Part shown: one piece after another, positions 7,631 to 15,605 of the stretch
How positions within the stretch are numbered: position 1 is the stretch's first letter
Layout of the letters: every line of letters begins with the position of its first letter
Origin: Clostridia bacterium
GTDB lineage: Bacteria > Bacillota > Clostridia > Monoglobales > Monoglobaceae
Assembly: GCA_900769795.1 (NCBI GenBank)
Contig: CAAGHZ010000075.1
Coordinates: 1-18,696 of the forward strand
DNA: 18,696 nt
Direction of reading: 5' to 3'
Made by a program: the position numbers and the translations under genes
Notes under the pieces: model-generated
Database searches by the model: none
What the model was told of the DNA's origin: nothing
Seen by the model: the letters and a program-made list of their open reading frames with translations, nothing else

Positions 7631-8338
7631 ATGATTAACATTTATGAAGAACTCAAAAGTAATGCATATCCCGGACGCGGTATAGTAATCGGAAAATCCG
7701 AGGATGGCAAGAGTGCGGTGACAGCCTATTTTATTATGGGAAGGTCAGTGAATTCAAGAAACAGAGTTTTTGTTGAGGATGGAGAAGGAATCAGAACTCA
7801 GGCTTTTGATCCGTCAAAACTTGAAGATCCGCATCTTATCATATATGCACCTGTTCGTGTTCTTGGTAACAAAACAATCGTTACAAATGGTGATCAGACA
7901 GATACAATTTATGAACTTATGAATCAGCAGATGACCTTTGAACAGTCACTCAGATGTCGTGAGTATGAGGATGATGCACCAAACTACACACCAAGAATTT
8001 CAGGCATAATTAAGCTCGAAGGTGACGGATTTAACTATGCTTTGTCTATTTTAAAGAGTGATGACGGAAACCCTGATTCATGTCAGAGATTTACATTCAG
8101 TTATACAACTCCTGTTGCAGGTGAGGGACACTTTATCCATACATATATGGGAGATGGTTCACCACTTCCGTCATTTAAGGGAGAACCTAAAAAAGTAGGT
8201 ATTCCAAATGATATTGATGAGTTTACGGATGGACTCTGGACAAACCTCAACGAGGATAACAAGGTGTCTTTGTTTGTTCGTTATATTGATGTAGAGACAG
8301 GCAAGGCAGAGACACGTATAGTGAATAAGAATAAATAG
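7631..8338 (+). CDS. purO: IMP cyclohydrolase, archaeal PurO-like
   Basis: Predicted to close FAICAR to IMP, the last step of de novo purine synthesis. The 235-residue protein resembles the PurO family (IMP_cyclohyd), known chiefly from archaea and some Clostridia, and is unrelated to the cyclohydrolase half of PurH. The supporting pattern is the N-terminal PGRGIVIG, a short turn, AYFIMGRS and NSRNR at residues 14-45. This matches the archaeal order of G-R, AY and S-R with NR as I recall it. Context supports it: it follows purN with a perfect AAGGAGG site and precedes a stand-alone AICAR transformylase that lacks a cyclohydrolase domain. Family call is good. The gene symbol is by analogy, and activity is inferred. 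Confidence 0.85.
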   Translation: MINIYEELKSNAYPGRGIVIGKSEDGKSAVTAYFIMGRSVNSRNRVFVEDGEGIRTQAFDPSKLEDPHLIIYAPVRVLGNKTIVTNGDQTDTIYELMNQQMTFEQSLRCREYEDDAPNYTPRISGIIKLEGDGFNYALSILKSDDGNPDSCQRFTFSYTTPVAGEGHFIHTYMGDGSPLPSFKGEPKKVGIPNDIDEFTDGLWTNLNEDNKVSLFVRYIDVETGKAETRIVNKNK

Positions 8339-8388
8339 TAATCAACACCCCAAGAAGATATAATATAATTGAAAAGAGGATAAATAAA

Positions 8389-9564
8389 ATGAAAGAAATG
8401 GAACTTAAATACGGATGTAATCCTAATCAGAAACCATCCAAGGTATTTATGAATAACGGAGAATTGCCTTTTACTGTGCTTTGCGGCAAGCCGGGATATA
8501 TTAACCTTTTAGATGCCCTCAACGGATGGCAGCTTGTAAAAGAGTTAAAGGCTGCAACAGGTCTTCCTGCAGCTACATCTTTTAAGCACGTTTCTCCGGC
8601 AGGAGCTGCGGTTGGTACACCTCTTAGTGATACTTTAAAGAAAATTTATTTCGTAGACGAATCTATCGAGATGACTCCACTTGCAAATGCATACGCAAGA
8701 GCAAGAGGTGCGGATAGAATGTCATCCTTTGGTGATTTTATTTCACTCTCAGATGTTTGTGATAAGGCGACAGCACAGCTTATTGCAAAAGAGGTTTCTG
8801 ACGGTGTGATTGCACCGGGTTATACAGACGATGCACTTGAGATATTAAAGGGAAAGCGCAACGGTAACTATAATGTTATTCAGATAGACGAGAATTACGT
8901 TCCCGAGCCAATCGAGCATAAGCAGGTTTTTGGTGTTGTGTTTGAGCAAGGCAGAAACGAACTTAAGATAGACGAGGACCTTCTCTCTAACGTTGTAACT
9001 GATAAAAAAGATATGACAGATGAACAAAAAAGAGATTTGATTATTTCTCTTATCACTTTAAAGTATACTCAGTCAAACAGTGTTTGCTATGTAAAAGATG
9101 GTCAGGCAATTGGTATAGGTGCAGGTCAGCAGTCAAGAATTCACTGTACACGCCTTGCCGGTAATAAGGCAGATAACTGGTGGCTCAGACAGGCTCCTCA
9201 GGTACTTGCCCTTGAGTTTGTGGATGGAATTAAGAGGGCCGACAGAGACAATTCCATTGACGTTTATATTTCCGATGAATATATGGATGTACTTGCAGAT
9301 GGTGCATGGGAGAAGATATTTAAAGTTAAACCACCTGTTTTCACAAAAGAAGAGAAACTTGAGTGGATTTCTAAAAATACAGATGTTGCACTTGGTTCTG
9401 ATGCTTTCTTCCCGTTTGGTGACAATATAGAGCGTGCCAGAAAGTCAGGCGTAACAGTTATTGCTCAGCCCGGTGGCTCAATAAGAGATGACAACGTTAT
9501 TGAAACCTGCAACAAGTTTGGTATTGCAATGTCATTTACAGGAATTCGTCTTTTCCACCATTAA
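8389..9564 (+). CDS. Stand-alone AICAR transformylase (PurH C-terminal domain only)
   Basis: Transfers a formyl group from 10-formyltetrahydrofolate to AICAR, giving FAICAR. At 391 residues it corresponds to the transformylase part of bifunctional PurH (about 510-590 residues), with no N-terminal MGS-like cyclohydrolase domain. Sequence begins directly with the transformylase-type LKYGCNPNQKP. The catalytic Lys66-His67 pair stands in KHVSPAGAAVG. The C-terminus has SDAFFPFGDNIERA and AQPGGSIRDDNVI, typical of the family. The ATG at 8389 lies 8 bases after AGAGGA. The ATG at 8398 is a less likely alternative. The preceding PurO-like gene supplies the missing activity. It is the last gene of the operon, followed by a strong terminator. 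Confidence 0.93.
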   Translation: MKEMELKYGCNPNQKPSKVFMNNGELPFTVLCGKPGYINLLDALNGWQLVKELKAATGLPAATSFKHVSPAGAAVGTPLSDTLKKIYFVDESIEMTPLANAYARARGADRMSSFGDFISLSDVCDKATAQLIAKEVSDGVIAPGYTDDALEILKGKRNGNYNVIQIDENYVPEPIEHKQVFGVVFEQGRNELKIDEDLLSNVVTDKKDMTDEQKRDLIISLITLKYTQSNSVCYVKDGQAIGIGAGQQSRIHCTRLAGNKADNWWLRQAPQVLALEFVDGIKRADRDNSIDVYISDEYMDVLADGAWEKIFKVKPPVFTKEEKLEWISKNTDVALGSDAFFPFGDNIERARKSGVTVIAQPGGSIRDDNVIETCNKFGIAMSFTGIRLFHH

Positions 9565-9573
9565 TATAAAAAC

Positions 9574-9600
9574 AAAGGGGTCGCAATTGCGACCCCTTTT
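9574..9600. terminator. Bidirectional intrinsic terminator between convergent operons
   Basis: GGGGTCGC (9577-9584) and GCGACCCC (9589-9596) form a perfect stem around AATT, flanked by AAA on the left and TTTT on the right. It ends the purine operon on the plus strand. Read on the minus strand it ends the asd-dapA-dapB-ACT operon, whose last stop codon lies at 9600-9602. Confidence 0.93.
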
Positions 9601-10052
9601 TATTTCAAAAGTGATTTTACTTTTTCAGCATCTTTTATATCAATAAGGCAGGAAATTTCGGTTTCTCCTGTGGTTATCAGTTTAACCGAAACATCTGCGT
9701 TTGCCAGAAGTTCAAAAAGTTCTGCACCAACACCGGGTGTGCTGCGCATCCCATCACCGCTAATAATAAATTTAACGTTATTACCATTTAAATCTGTAGA
9801 GATTTCAGAACTTACAGTCTTAAATGTAGGTGTTGCAGAGATTAAATCAGAAAGATTATCCTGCGGTACGGTAAAAGATAAGTTAATTTTATCTTTATAT
9901 GGTGCCGTCTGGCATATCATATCAACGGATACGTTGTGATTTGCTATCTCATTGAGAATAAAAAATACATTTTTTGTGCTGTTCGGAATGTTGTTTACAG
10001 TAACGAGAGCAACATCCTCAAGATAATCTATATTTGTGATTGTCTTAATCAT
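9600..10052 (-). CDS. Stand-alone double-ACT protein resembling the aspartokinase regulatory domain
   Basis: A 150-residue protein made of two ACT domains, about residues 10-75 and 90-150, with no kinase part. The second contains SGDGMRSTPGVGAELFELL and then TTGETEISCLID. This closely recalls the C-terminal regulatory end of aspartokinases, where lysine or threonine binds. In B. subtilis aspartokinase II a similar piece is made as a separate beta subunit from an internal start in lysC. The ATG at 10052 follows AAAGGA. It lies 26 bases after dapB, last in the lysine-pathway operon. The likely role is as a regulatory partner of an aspartokinase encoded elsewhere, or as a free amino-acid sensor. 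The family call is firm; the role is inferred. Confidence 0.85.
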   Translation of the reverse strand: MIKTITNIDYLEDVALVTVNNIPNSTKNVFFILNEIANHNVSVDMICQTAPYKDKINLSFTVPQDNLSDLISATPTFKTVSSEISTDLNGNNVKFIISGDGMRSTPGVGAELFELLANADVSVKLITTGETEISCLIDIKDAEKVKSLLK

Positions 10053-10078
10053 AATTTATAGTCCTTTCAAGATAGCGT

Positions 10079-10834
10079 TTAACCTTCAATAAGTTCCTTC
10101 ATAGAATAAAAACCGGGAGTCATATCTTTTATGAATATAGCGGCTTTAATCGCACCTACTGCGAATACCTCTTTTGAAGTGGCTATATGTTTGAGTTCGA
10201 TTACCTCATCGCATCCTGCAAAGATAACTGAATGCTCGCCAACTATTGTGCCACCACGCAAAGCGTGAATACCAATTTCCTTTTTATCACGTTTCTTTCG
10301 TACATTGTGACGGTCATAAGTATATTCAGGCTCATAAGTTACAGAATCTGAAATTGCATCAGCAATTGCAAGTGCTGTACCACTTGGGGCATCAAGTTTT
10401 TGATTGTGATGTTTTTCAATTATCTCAATATCAAAATTATCTTCAAGCAGTTTTGAGGCTCTCTTAACTAAGTCTATAAGAAGGTTTACTCCAAGTGACA
10501 TATTTGCGGAGAAAAATACAGGAACAGAGGAAGATGTACGCTTTATTTTTGCAATCTGCTCACTTGAGAGTCCTGTTGTGCATATTACAGCAGGTATATT
10601 ATTGTTTCTTGAGTAGTCTAAAATATTATCCGTCATTGATGGATGAGAAAAGTCAACTATAACATCAATGTTTTCTTTTACTTCATCAAGTGATGTGTAA
10701 ACAGGAAAACTATAATCAGGACATGGTTTGATATCAAATCCGGCAACAATATTTATATTTTCGTTGTTTGTTGCTGCATTTGCAACTGCGTGCCCCATTT
10801 TTCCGCAAGCACCACATAATAAAATATTTATCAT
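10079..10834 (-). CDS. dapB: 4-hydroxy-tetrahydrodipicolinate reductase
   Basis: NAD(P)H-dependent reduction after DapA in the diaminopimelate/lysine pathway. The 251 residues hold the N-terminal nucleotide-binding GACGKMG and the catalytic motif EKHHNQKLDAPSGTA, with His142/His143 and Lys146 (His159 and Lys163 in E. coli). The ATG at 10834 was chosen because GGGTG lies 7 bases before it. A GTG nine bases further upstream (10843) is in frame but would overlap that site. It is about 29 bases downstream of dapA and in the same direction. In a spore former the pathway also supplies dipicolinate precursor and cell-wall diaminopimelate. Confidence 0.96.
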   Translation of the reverse strand: MINILLCGACGKMGHAVANAATNNENINIVAGFDIKPCPDYSFPVYTSLDEVKENIDVIVDFSHPSMTDNILDYSRNNNIPAVICTTGLSSEQIAKIKRTSSSVPVFFSANMSLGVNLLIDLVKRASKLLEDNFDIEIIEKHHNQKLDAPSGTALAIADAISDSVTYEPEYTYDRHNVRKKRDKKEIGIHALRGGTIVGEHSVIFAGCDEVIELKHIATSKEVFAVGAIKAAIFIKDMTPGFYSMKELIEG

Positions 10835-10863
10835 TTGTATCACCCGATAGTTCGTATGTTATT

Positions 10864-11745
10864 TTATAAGAGATTACAATTCTTTAAAACAATCTTGAGT
10901 TTTTCGAGGTTCTCAGGAACCATATCACAAAGTGGCATTCTAAATTTACCAACATTAAAGCCCATAAGATTCATAGCGGTCTTAACAGGGATAGGATTAA
11001 CCTCAATAAACAATGTCTTTATAAGTGACATATACTGAAGGAACATCTTGCGTGAGCCTTCAATATCACCCTCGAAGAATTTGGCACAAATATCATGTGT
11101 CTCTTGTGGGATGATGTTAGAAATTACTGAAATAACACCCATTCCTCCAATAGAGAGGCAGGGAAGAATTATATCGTCGTTACCGGCATAGATAACAAGG
11201 TCGGTTTCTGCGGCAATCTGTGCAGCAAAAGCGATATCTCCGGTAGCTTCTTTAATCGCAACAATATTATCAATTTCGTTCAGTTTCTTTAATGTATCAA
11301 GTGAGAAACCAAGACCGCCCGTTCTTCCCGGAATGTTATATAAGATTATAGGAATCTTTACACTGTCTGCGATTGCTTTCGTGTGAAGGTAAAGACCGTG
11401 TTGGGTTGTTTTGTTATAATATGGTGTAACAACCAAAAGACCATCAGCACCGGCAGATTCTGCGTATTGGCTAAGTTCTATCGCATGAGCGGTATCATTG
11501 CTTCCGCTGCCTGCAATTACAGGAATACGACCTGCGACCTTTTCAACAGTAAATCTGATTGCTTCTTTGTGTTCTTCGTCAGGCATTGTTGATGCTTCGC
11601 CTGTTGTACCGCATATAACAATTGCGTCGGTGTTATTCTCGATATGATATTCTATAAGTTCAGCAAGTTTTGGAAAATCAACGCCATCTTCGGTAAATGG
11701 TGTAACAATAGCAACAGCTGCACCGGTAAAAATAGGGGTTTTCAT
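10864..11745 (-). CDS. dapA: 4-hydroxy-tetrahydrodipicolinate synthase
   Basis: Condenses pyruvate with aspartate semialdehyde, the committed step towards diaminopimelate and lysine. The 293 residues are of usual length for this TIM-barrel aldolase. GTTGE binds the substrate near residues 46-50. Tyr136 in LYNIPGRTG and Schiff-base Lys165 in VAIKEATGD complete the active site. The ATG at 11745 has a perfect TAAGGAGG ribosome binding site. It lies 48 bases after asd, whose product is its substrate. Whether the enzyme is lysine-inhibited cannot be told from the sequence. Confidence 0.96.
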   Translation of the reverse strand: MKTPIFTGAAVAIVTPFTEDGVDFPKLAELIEYHIENNTDAIVICGTTGEASTMPDEEHKEAIRFTVEKVAGRIPVIAGSGSNDTAHAIELSQYAESAGADGLLVVTPYYNKTTQHGLYLHTKAIADSVKIPIILYNIPGRTGGLGFSLDTLKKLNEIDNIVAIKEATGDIAFAAQIAAETDLVIYAGNDDIILPCLSIGGMGVISVISNIIPQETHDICAKFFEGDIEGSRKMFLQYMSLIKTLFIEVNPIPVKTAMNLMGFNVGKFRMPLCDMVPENLEKLKIVLKNCNLL

Positions 11746-11793
11746 AGAAATTCCTCCTTATAGTAGTCTTAAAAATATATCAAATGAATAATA

Positions 11794-12873
11794 TTAGTCA
11801 AAGTATCCTTTTGCTGCAAGTAATTCTGCCATCAGGACTGCTCCGCCTGCAGCGCCACGGAGTGTGTTATGAGATAGGCATACAAACTTATAATCATATT
11901 GTGTGTCTTCGCGCAGACGACCGATAGAAACAGCCATTCCGCCTTCCAAGTTGCGGTCGAGTTTTGCCTGAGGACGATTGTCTTCCTCAAAATAGTTAAG
12001 GAACTGCTTAGGAGCAGAAGGGAGGTCGAGTTCCTGAGGGACACCCATAAAATTCTTCCAGTCTGCTTTTATCTGCTCAATGGTTGGTTTGTTTTCAAAT
12101 TCAACAAAAACAGCTGCGGTGTGACCATCGGAAACAGGAACACGCAAGCACTGTGTTGTAATTGCGGGTGTTGTTGCTTCAACAATTTTACCATCTTCGA
12201 TGTGTCCCCAGATTTTAAGAGGTTCAACCTCACTCTTTTCTTCTTCACCGCCAATGTATGGGATAAGGTTATCAACCATCTCGGGCCATGTTTCAAAAGT
12301 TTTACCTGCACCTGATATTGCCTGATAAGTACAAGCAAGTACATTTTTGATGCCATACTTCATTAAAGGATGAAGGGCCGGTACGTAACTCTGGAGTGAA
12401 CAGTTGGATTTTACTGATACAAATCCACGCTTTGTACCAAGACGCTTTCTCTGTGCTTCAATTATTTCAGCATGATCAGGGTTAATCTCAGGTACAATCA
12501 TAGGAACATCGGCTGTGTGTCTGTGAGCTGAGTTGTTTGATACAACAGGACACTCTGCTTTTGCGTATGCTTCCTCAAGTGCACGAATTTCGTCCTTCTT
12601 CATATCAACTGCACAGAATACAAAATCAACCTCTGCGGCAATTTTTTCGATATCGGCAGTTGCGTCCATAACTACCATTTCGCCAATTTTATCAGAAAGA
12701 GGAGTAGTCATAGCCCAACGACCGTTTACGGCTTCTTTATAAGCCTTGCCTGCGCTTCTGGGGGATGCGGCAAGTAATTTTAAATTAAACCAGGGATGAT
12801 TTTCAAGCAGAGTAATAAAACGCTGACCAACCATTCCTGTTGCACCAATTATTCCGACATTATATTTTTTCAT
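11794..12873 (-). CDS. asd: Aspartate-semialdehyde dehydrogenase, archaeal/fungal-type
   Basis: Reduces aspartyl phosphate to aspartate semialdehyde, the branch point to lysine, threonine and methionine. The 359 residues include NADP-binding GATGMVG (10-16), NNSAHRH, catalytic Cys158 in SNCSLQSY, and ISGAGKT further on. The SNCSxQ form and the length point to the branch seen in archaea, fungi and some Clostridia rather than the shorter E. coli or B. subtilis type. The ATG at 12873 follows AGGAGG by 7 bases. An ATG at 12894 would add seven residues lying over that site, and is rejected. First gene of the operon. Confidence 0.95.
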   Translation of the reverse strand: MKKYNVGIIGATGMVGQRFITLLENHPWFNLKLLAASPRSAGKAYKEAVNGRWAMTTPLSDKIGEMVVMDATADIEKIAAEVDFVFCAVDMKKDEIRALEEAYAKAECPVVSNNSAHRHTADVPMIVPEINPDHAEIIEAQRKRLGTKRGFVSVKSNCSLQSYVPALHPLMKYGIKNVLACTYQAISGAGKTFETWPEMVDNLIPYIGGEEEKSEVEPLKIWGHIEDGKIVEATTPAITTQCLRVPVSDGHTAAVFVEFENKPTIEQIKADWKNFMGVPQELDLPSAPKQFLNYFEEDNRPQAKLDRNLEGGMAVSIGRLREDTQYDYKFVCLSHNTLRGAAGGAVLMAELLAAKGYFD

Positions 12874-12936
12874 GACAATTCCTCCTGTATACATTCGTAT
12901 GATTCTTCATTAATATAATTAAATTTTATCATAAAT

Positions 12937-12965
12937 ATTATATGTCAAGGTGACTGAGATGTCAA
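12937..12965 (-). promoter_or_regulatory. Consensus sigma-A promoter of the asd operon
   Basis: On the minus strand TTGACA (12960-12965) and TATAAT (12937-12942) are exactly 17 bases apart, a full match to the vegetative consensus. A second TTGACA lies within the spacer at 12943-12948. The start of transcription would be near 12930, leaving a leader of about 57 nt. That is too short for a lysine riboswitch, so operon control must come by other means, such as a repressor or constitutive expression. Confidence 0.85.
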
Positions 12966-13068
12966 ATGTTATTTTAGCGTAAATGATGGGTTTTAACAAG
13001 AAAATTTGGTCATATTATACAAAAAGTCGCCTTTGTAATCAAAATTTAACATAATCAACCACATAATT

Positions 13069-13098
13069 TTGACGAAAAATGTATGGTAATTCTATATT
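13069..13098 (+). promoter_or_regulatory. Weak candidate promoter of the spoIID/lytB-queA-tgt operon
   Basis: TTGACG (13069-13074) and TATATT (13093-13098) are 18 bases apart and each differ by one base from the vegetative consensus. Transcription would begin about 50 bases before the first ATG. No sigma-E type pair was convincing. The rest of the 12874-13155 gap is AT-rich and holds only the divergent asd promoter. Confidence 0.35.
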
Positions 13099-13155
13099 GT
13101 TTGTGTTATGATATAAACAGAAACAAAGAACACGTTGTTCAAAGGGTGGTGCCGA

Positions 13156-14526
13156 ATGAAAAAATTATCAGCATTTCTTGTACTTATAATTTTGATTGTA
13201 TCGTTTCAAGGCGTAGCATATGCAGATTATGCGATTCCTTCGTATTTGCGTATTGGTTTATTTTATGGTTCAAACGCAAAAAACGAGGTAACTGTTACAT
13301 CGGAGAATGGATTTAAACTTGGAACATATCTTGGGACAGAATTTGATGAAGACTCTGAGATTATTGATACTGAACTTGTTGTTACATTTGGCAGTGATAA
13401 TATTGTCGTTACGAGTGGCGGAAGAGAGGTATATAAGACCAAAAATATAGAAAAAGGCGTTGGACTTTTTCCTACAAAAGGTGGTATGAGAAGAAGACTG
13501 ACTGTTGGTGGTGAGGAATATCGCGGTGGTCTTGATTTTAAAATCATCAATGGTAAGAATATTATAACCAATGTTGTTTTTATGAACAATTATCTCTACG
13601 GTGTTATCTCCAGAGAAATGAGTCCGTCGTGGAATTTAGAGGCCCTTAAGGCTCAAGCTGTGTGCGCAAGAAACTATGCCGCTAATAATTTAAACAAACA
13701 TTCTGAATATGGATTTGACCTTTGTAGCACAGTGTGTTGTCAAGCGTATTCGGGTACAAGATTTGAGACGGATGGTTCATACGCACCGGTTGACGATACA
13801 AGCAATCAGATACTGACATATGACGGAAAGCCTGCACAACTTTATTATTCTTCATCAATGGGCGAGAGAACAGAGGATGTAAAAAATGTATGGGGTAACT
13901 CAATTCCGTACCTTATAAGTGTTGATAACAGTTTTGAGGATACAAAAAATATTCCAAATGGTATTTGGAAAGGTTCTATCACCTGCGATGAAGCGACAAC
14001 AATAATGCGAAACAAAGGATATAATGTTGGTCAGGTTACAAATATTGAGGTAAACGAATATACTGAAAATGGCAGAGTTTTAAAAATGACAGTAACCGGA
14101 ACTCAGGGTAGCAAAACCTTTGAAAGAGAAGCGTGCAGAACTATATTTAATACTGTAACAAAAAGTCAGGCGTTTAAAGTGTACGGAAACGGAGATGCCG
14201 CTCAAAACGCACCGTCAATCAGGGTGACTGACGGCAATGATTATTCAGATAAAAAGATAAATGAGATTGTTATGCTTACATCTGATGGACGTGCAACATT
14301 GGCAACTAATCAGATTTACGTTACAAACGGAGTTTATCAAGAGATCTATGAAATTAAACAGGCTCAAGCGACTACAAATACAGCGTTTGTTTTTGAGGGA
14401 ACAGGTTGGGGGCATAGTATCGGTATGAGTCAGTATGGCGCTAAGGGAATGGCAGAGGCAGGATATAGTTATGTTGATATTCTTCTTCATTATTTCCCGG
14501 GTACAAATCTTGAAAACGCATATTAA
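13156..14526 (+). CDS. Secreted SpoIID/LytB-domain protein (peptidoglycan lytic transglycosylase)
   Basis: Predicted to act on peptidoglycan outside the membrane. In sporulation SpoIID trims peptide-free glycan during engulfment, while LytB relatives modify autolysins. The first 23 residues form a signal peptide (MKKL, hydrophobic stretch, cleavage after VAYA). The SpoIID core begins near residue 140, with the catalytic Glu154 in GVISREMSPSW and then LKAQAVCARNYA. The C-terminal GHSIGMSQYGA is a family signature. A cysteine cluster, Cys190, Cys194 and Cys195 (CSTVCC), lies where clostridial SpoIID has a zinc-binding Cys/His group. Here a usual His appears as Cys, from memory. At 456 residues it is longer than B. 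subtilis SpoIID (343). The ATG at 13156 follows GGGTGGT; the start at 13135 precedes that site. Neighbours queA and tgt suggest the conserved clostridial housekeeping copy, not necessarily spoIID itself. Confidence 0.88.
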   Translation: MKKLSAFLVLIILIVSFQGVAYADYAIPSYLRIGLFYGSNAKNEVTVTSENGFKLGTYLGTEFDEDSEIIDTELVVTFGSDNIVVTSGGREVYKTKNIEKGVGLFPTKGGMRRRLTVGGEEYRGGLDFKIINGKNIITNVVFMNNYLYGVISREMSPSWNLEALKAQAVCARNYAANNLNKHSEYGFDLCSTVCCQAYSGTRFETDGSYAPVDDTSNQILTYDGKPAQLYYSSSMGERTEDVKNVWGNSIPYLISVDNSFEDTKNIPNGIWKGSITCDEATTIMRNKGYNVGQVTNIEVNEYTENGRVLKMTVTGTQGSKTFEREACRTIFNTVTKSQAFKVYGNGDAAQNAPSIRVTDGNDYSDKKINEIVMLTSDGRATLATNQIYVTNGVYQEIYEIKQAQATTNTAFVFEGTGWGHSIGMSQYGAKGMAEAGYSYVDILLHYFPGTNLENAY

Positions 14527-14544
14527 TAAGGAGCAAAAATATAG

Positions 14545-15570
14545 ATGACAACAAAAGATTTTTATTATGATTTGCCACAGGAACTTATAGCGCAAACTCC
14601 GCTTGGTGACAGAACTGCATCTAAAATGATGGTTCTTGGCAGAGAGAATGGAGAAATAGTTCATAAGCATTTTTATGATGTTTTGCAATATCTGAAAAAG
14701 GGAGATTGTATTGTGATGAATAACACAAGGGTTATCCCTGCAAGGCTTTACGGTGTAAAAGAGGGAAGCGGAGGCAAAATAGAATTTCTGCTTTTAAAAC
14801 GTCTTGAACTTGATAAATGGGAAGTAATACTCAAGCCCGGAAAGAAGGCAAGGGTAGGCAGCAGGTTTGAATTTGGCGGAGGAATTTTAAAGGCAGAGGT
14901 TCTTGAGGTAATAGAAGACGGAAATAGAATTGTAAGATTTGAATATGACGGCGTATGGGAGGAAATTTTAGATAAACTCGGAGAGATGCCCCTGCCGCCT
15001 TATATTAAAGAGAAGTTAACAGACAGAGAAAGATATCAGACTGTTTATTCAAAGATAGAAGGGTCAGCGGCTGCGCCGACAGCAGGTTTGCACTTTACAA
15101 CTGAACTTATTGATAAAATAAAGGATATGGGTGTTGAAATTGCCTATCTGACTTTGCATGTCGGACTTGGTACTTTCAGACCGGTGTCGGTTGACAATGT
15201 TGAAGAACACCTTATGCATAGCGAATATTATCAAATAGATGCAGAAACTGCGGAAAAGATTAATCGTACAAGAGAAAACGGAGGAAGAATTATTGCGGTT
15301 GGTACTACCTCTGTAAGGACTCTTGAGACGGTAGCCGATGAGAATGGAAAACTGTGTGCAACATCCGGTGACACAAGTATATTTATATACCCCGGGTATA
15401 AATTTAAGGCGGTTGACGGATTGATTACAAATTTTCATCTGCCTGAATCAACATTACTTATGCTTGTTTCTGCTTTTGCAGGGCAAGAAAGCGTTTTTAA
15501 TGCGTACAAAACTGCGGTTGAAGAAAAATACAGATTTTTCAGTTTTGGAGATGCGATGTTTATACAATAG
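14545..15570 (+). CDS. queA: S-adenosylmethionine:tRNA ribosyltransferase-isomerase
   Basis: Builds epoxyqueuosine on tRNA by transferring and isomerising the ribosyl part of S-adenosylmethionine onto preQ1. It acts after Tgt in queuosine synthesis. The 341 residues are of usual length. The N-terminal YDLPQELIAQTP, NNTRVIPARL (about 59-68), APTAGLHFT (about 176-184), LHVGLGTFRPV (about 204-214) and the C-terminal NFHLPESTLLMLVSAF are all family signatures. The ATG at 14545 lies 11 bases after AAGGAG. It is 18 bases downstream of the spoIID/lytB-type gene and 35 upstream of tgt, so the three are likely co-transcribed. It consumes S-adenosylmethionine and releases adenine and methionine. Confidence 0.97.
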   Translation: MTTKDFYYDLPQELIAQTPLGDRTASKMMVLGRENGEIVHKHFYDVLQYLKKGDCIVMNNTRVIPARLYGVKEGSGGKIEFLLLKRLELDKWEVILKPGKKARVGSRFEFGGGILKAEVLEVIEDGNRIVRFEYDGVWEEILDKLGEMPLPPYIKEKLTDRERYQTVYSKIEGSAAAPTAGLHFTTELIDKIKDMGVEIAYLTLHVGLGTFRPVSVDNVEEHLMHSEYYQIDAETAEKINRTRENGGRIIAVGTTSVRTLETVADENGKLCATSGDTSIFIYPGYKFKAVDGLITNFHLPESTLLMLVSAFAGQESVFNAYKTAVEEKYRFFSFGDAMFIQ

Positions 15571-15605
15571 AAAATAAATGTTACTTTGAAAGGTTAATAT
15601 ATACG

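Noticed and set aside
11899..12315. 138-residue plus-strand ORF opposite asd
   Set aside because: Antisense to the conserved Asd sequence around the catalytic region; no start signal.
12874..13155. Lysine riboswitch or T-box in the asd leader
   Set aside because: The consensus promoter leaves only about 57 transcribed bases before asd, and no T-box sequence was seen.
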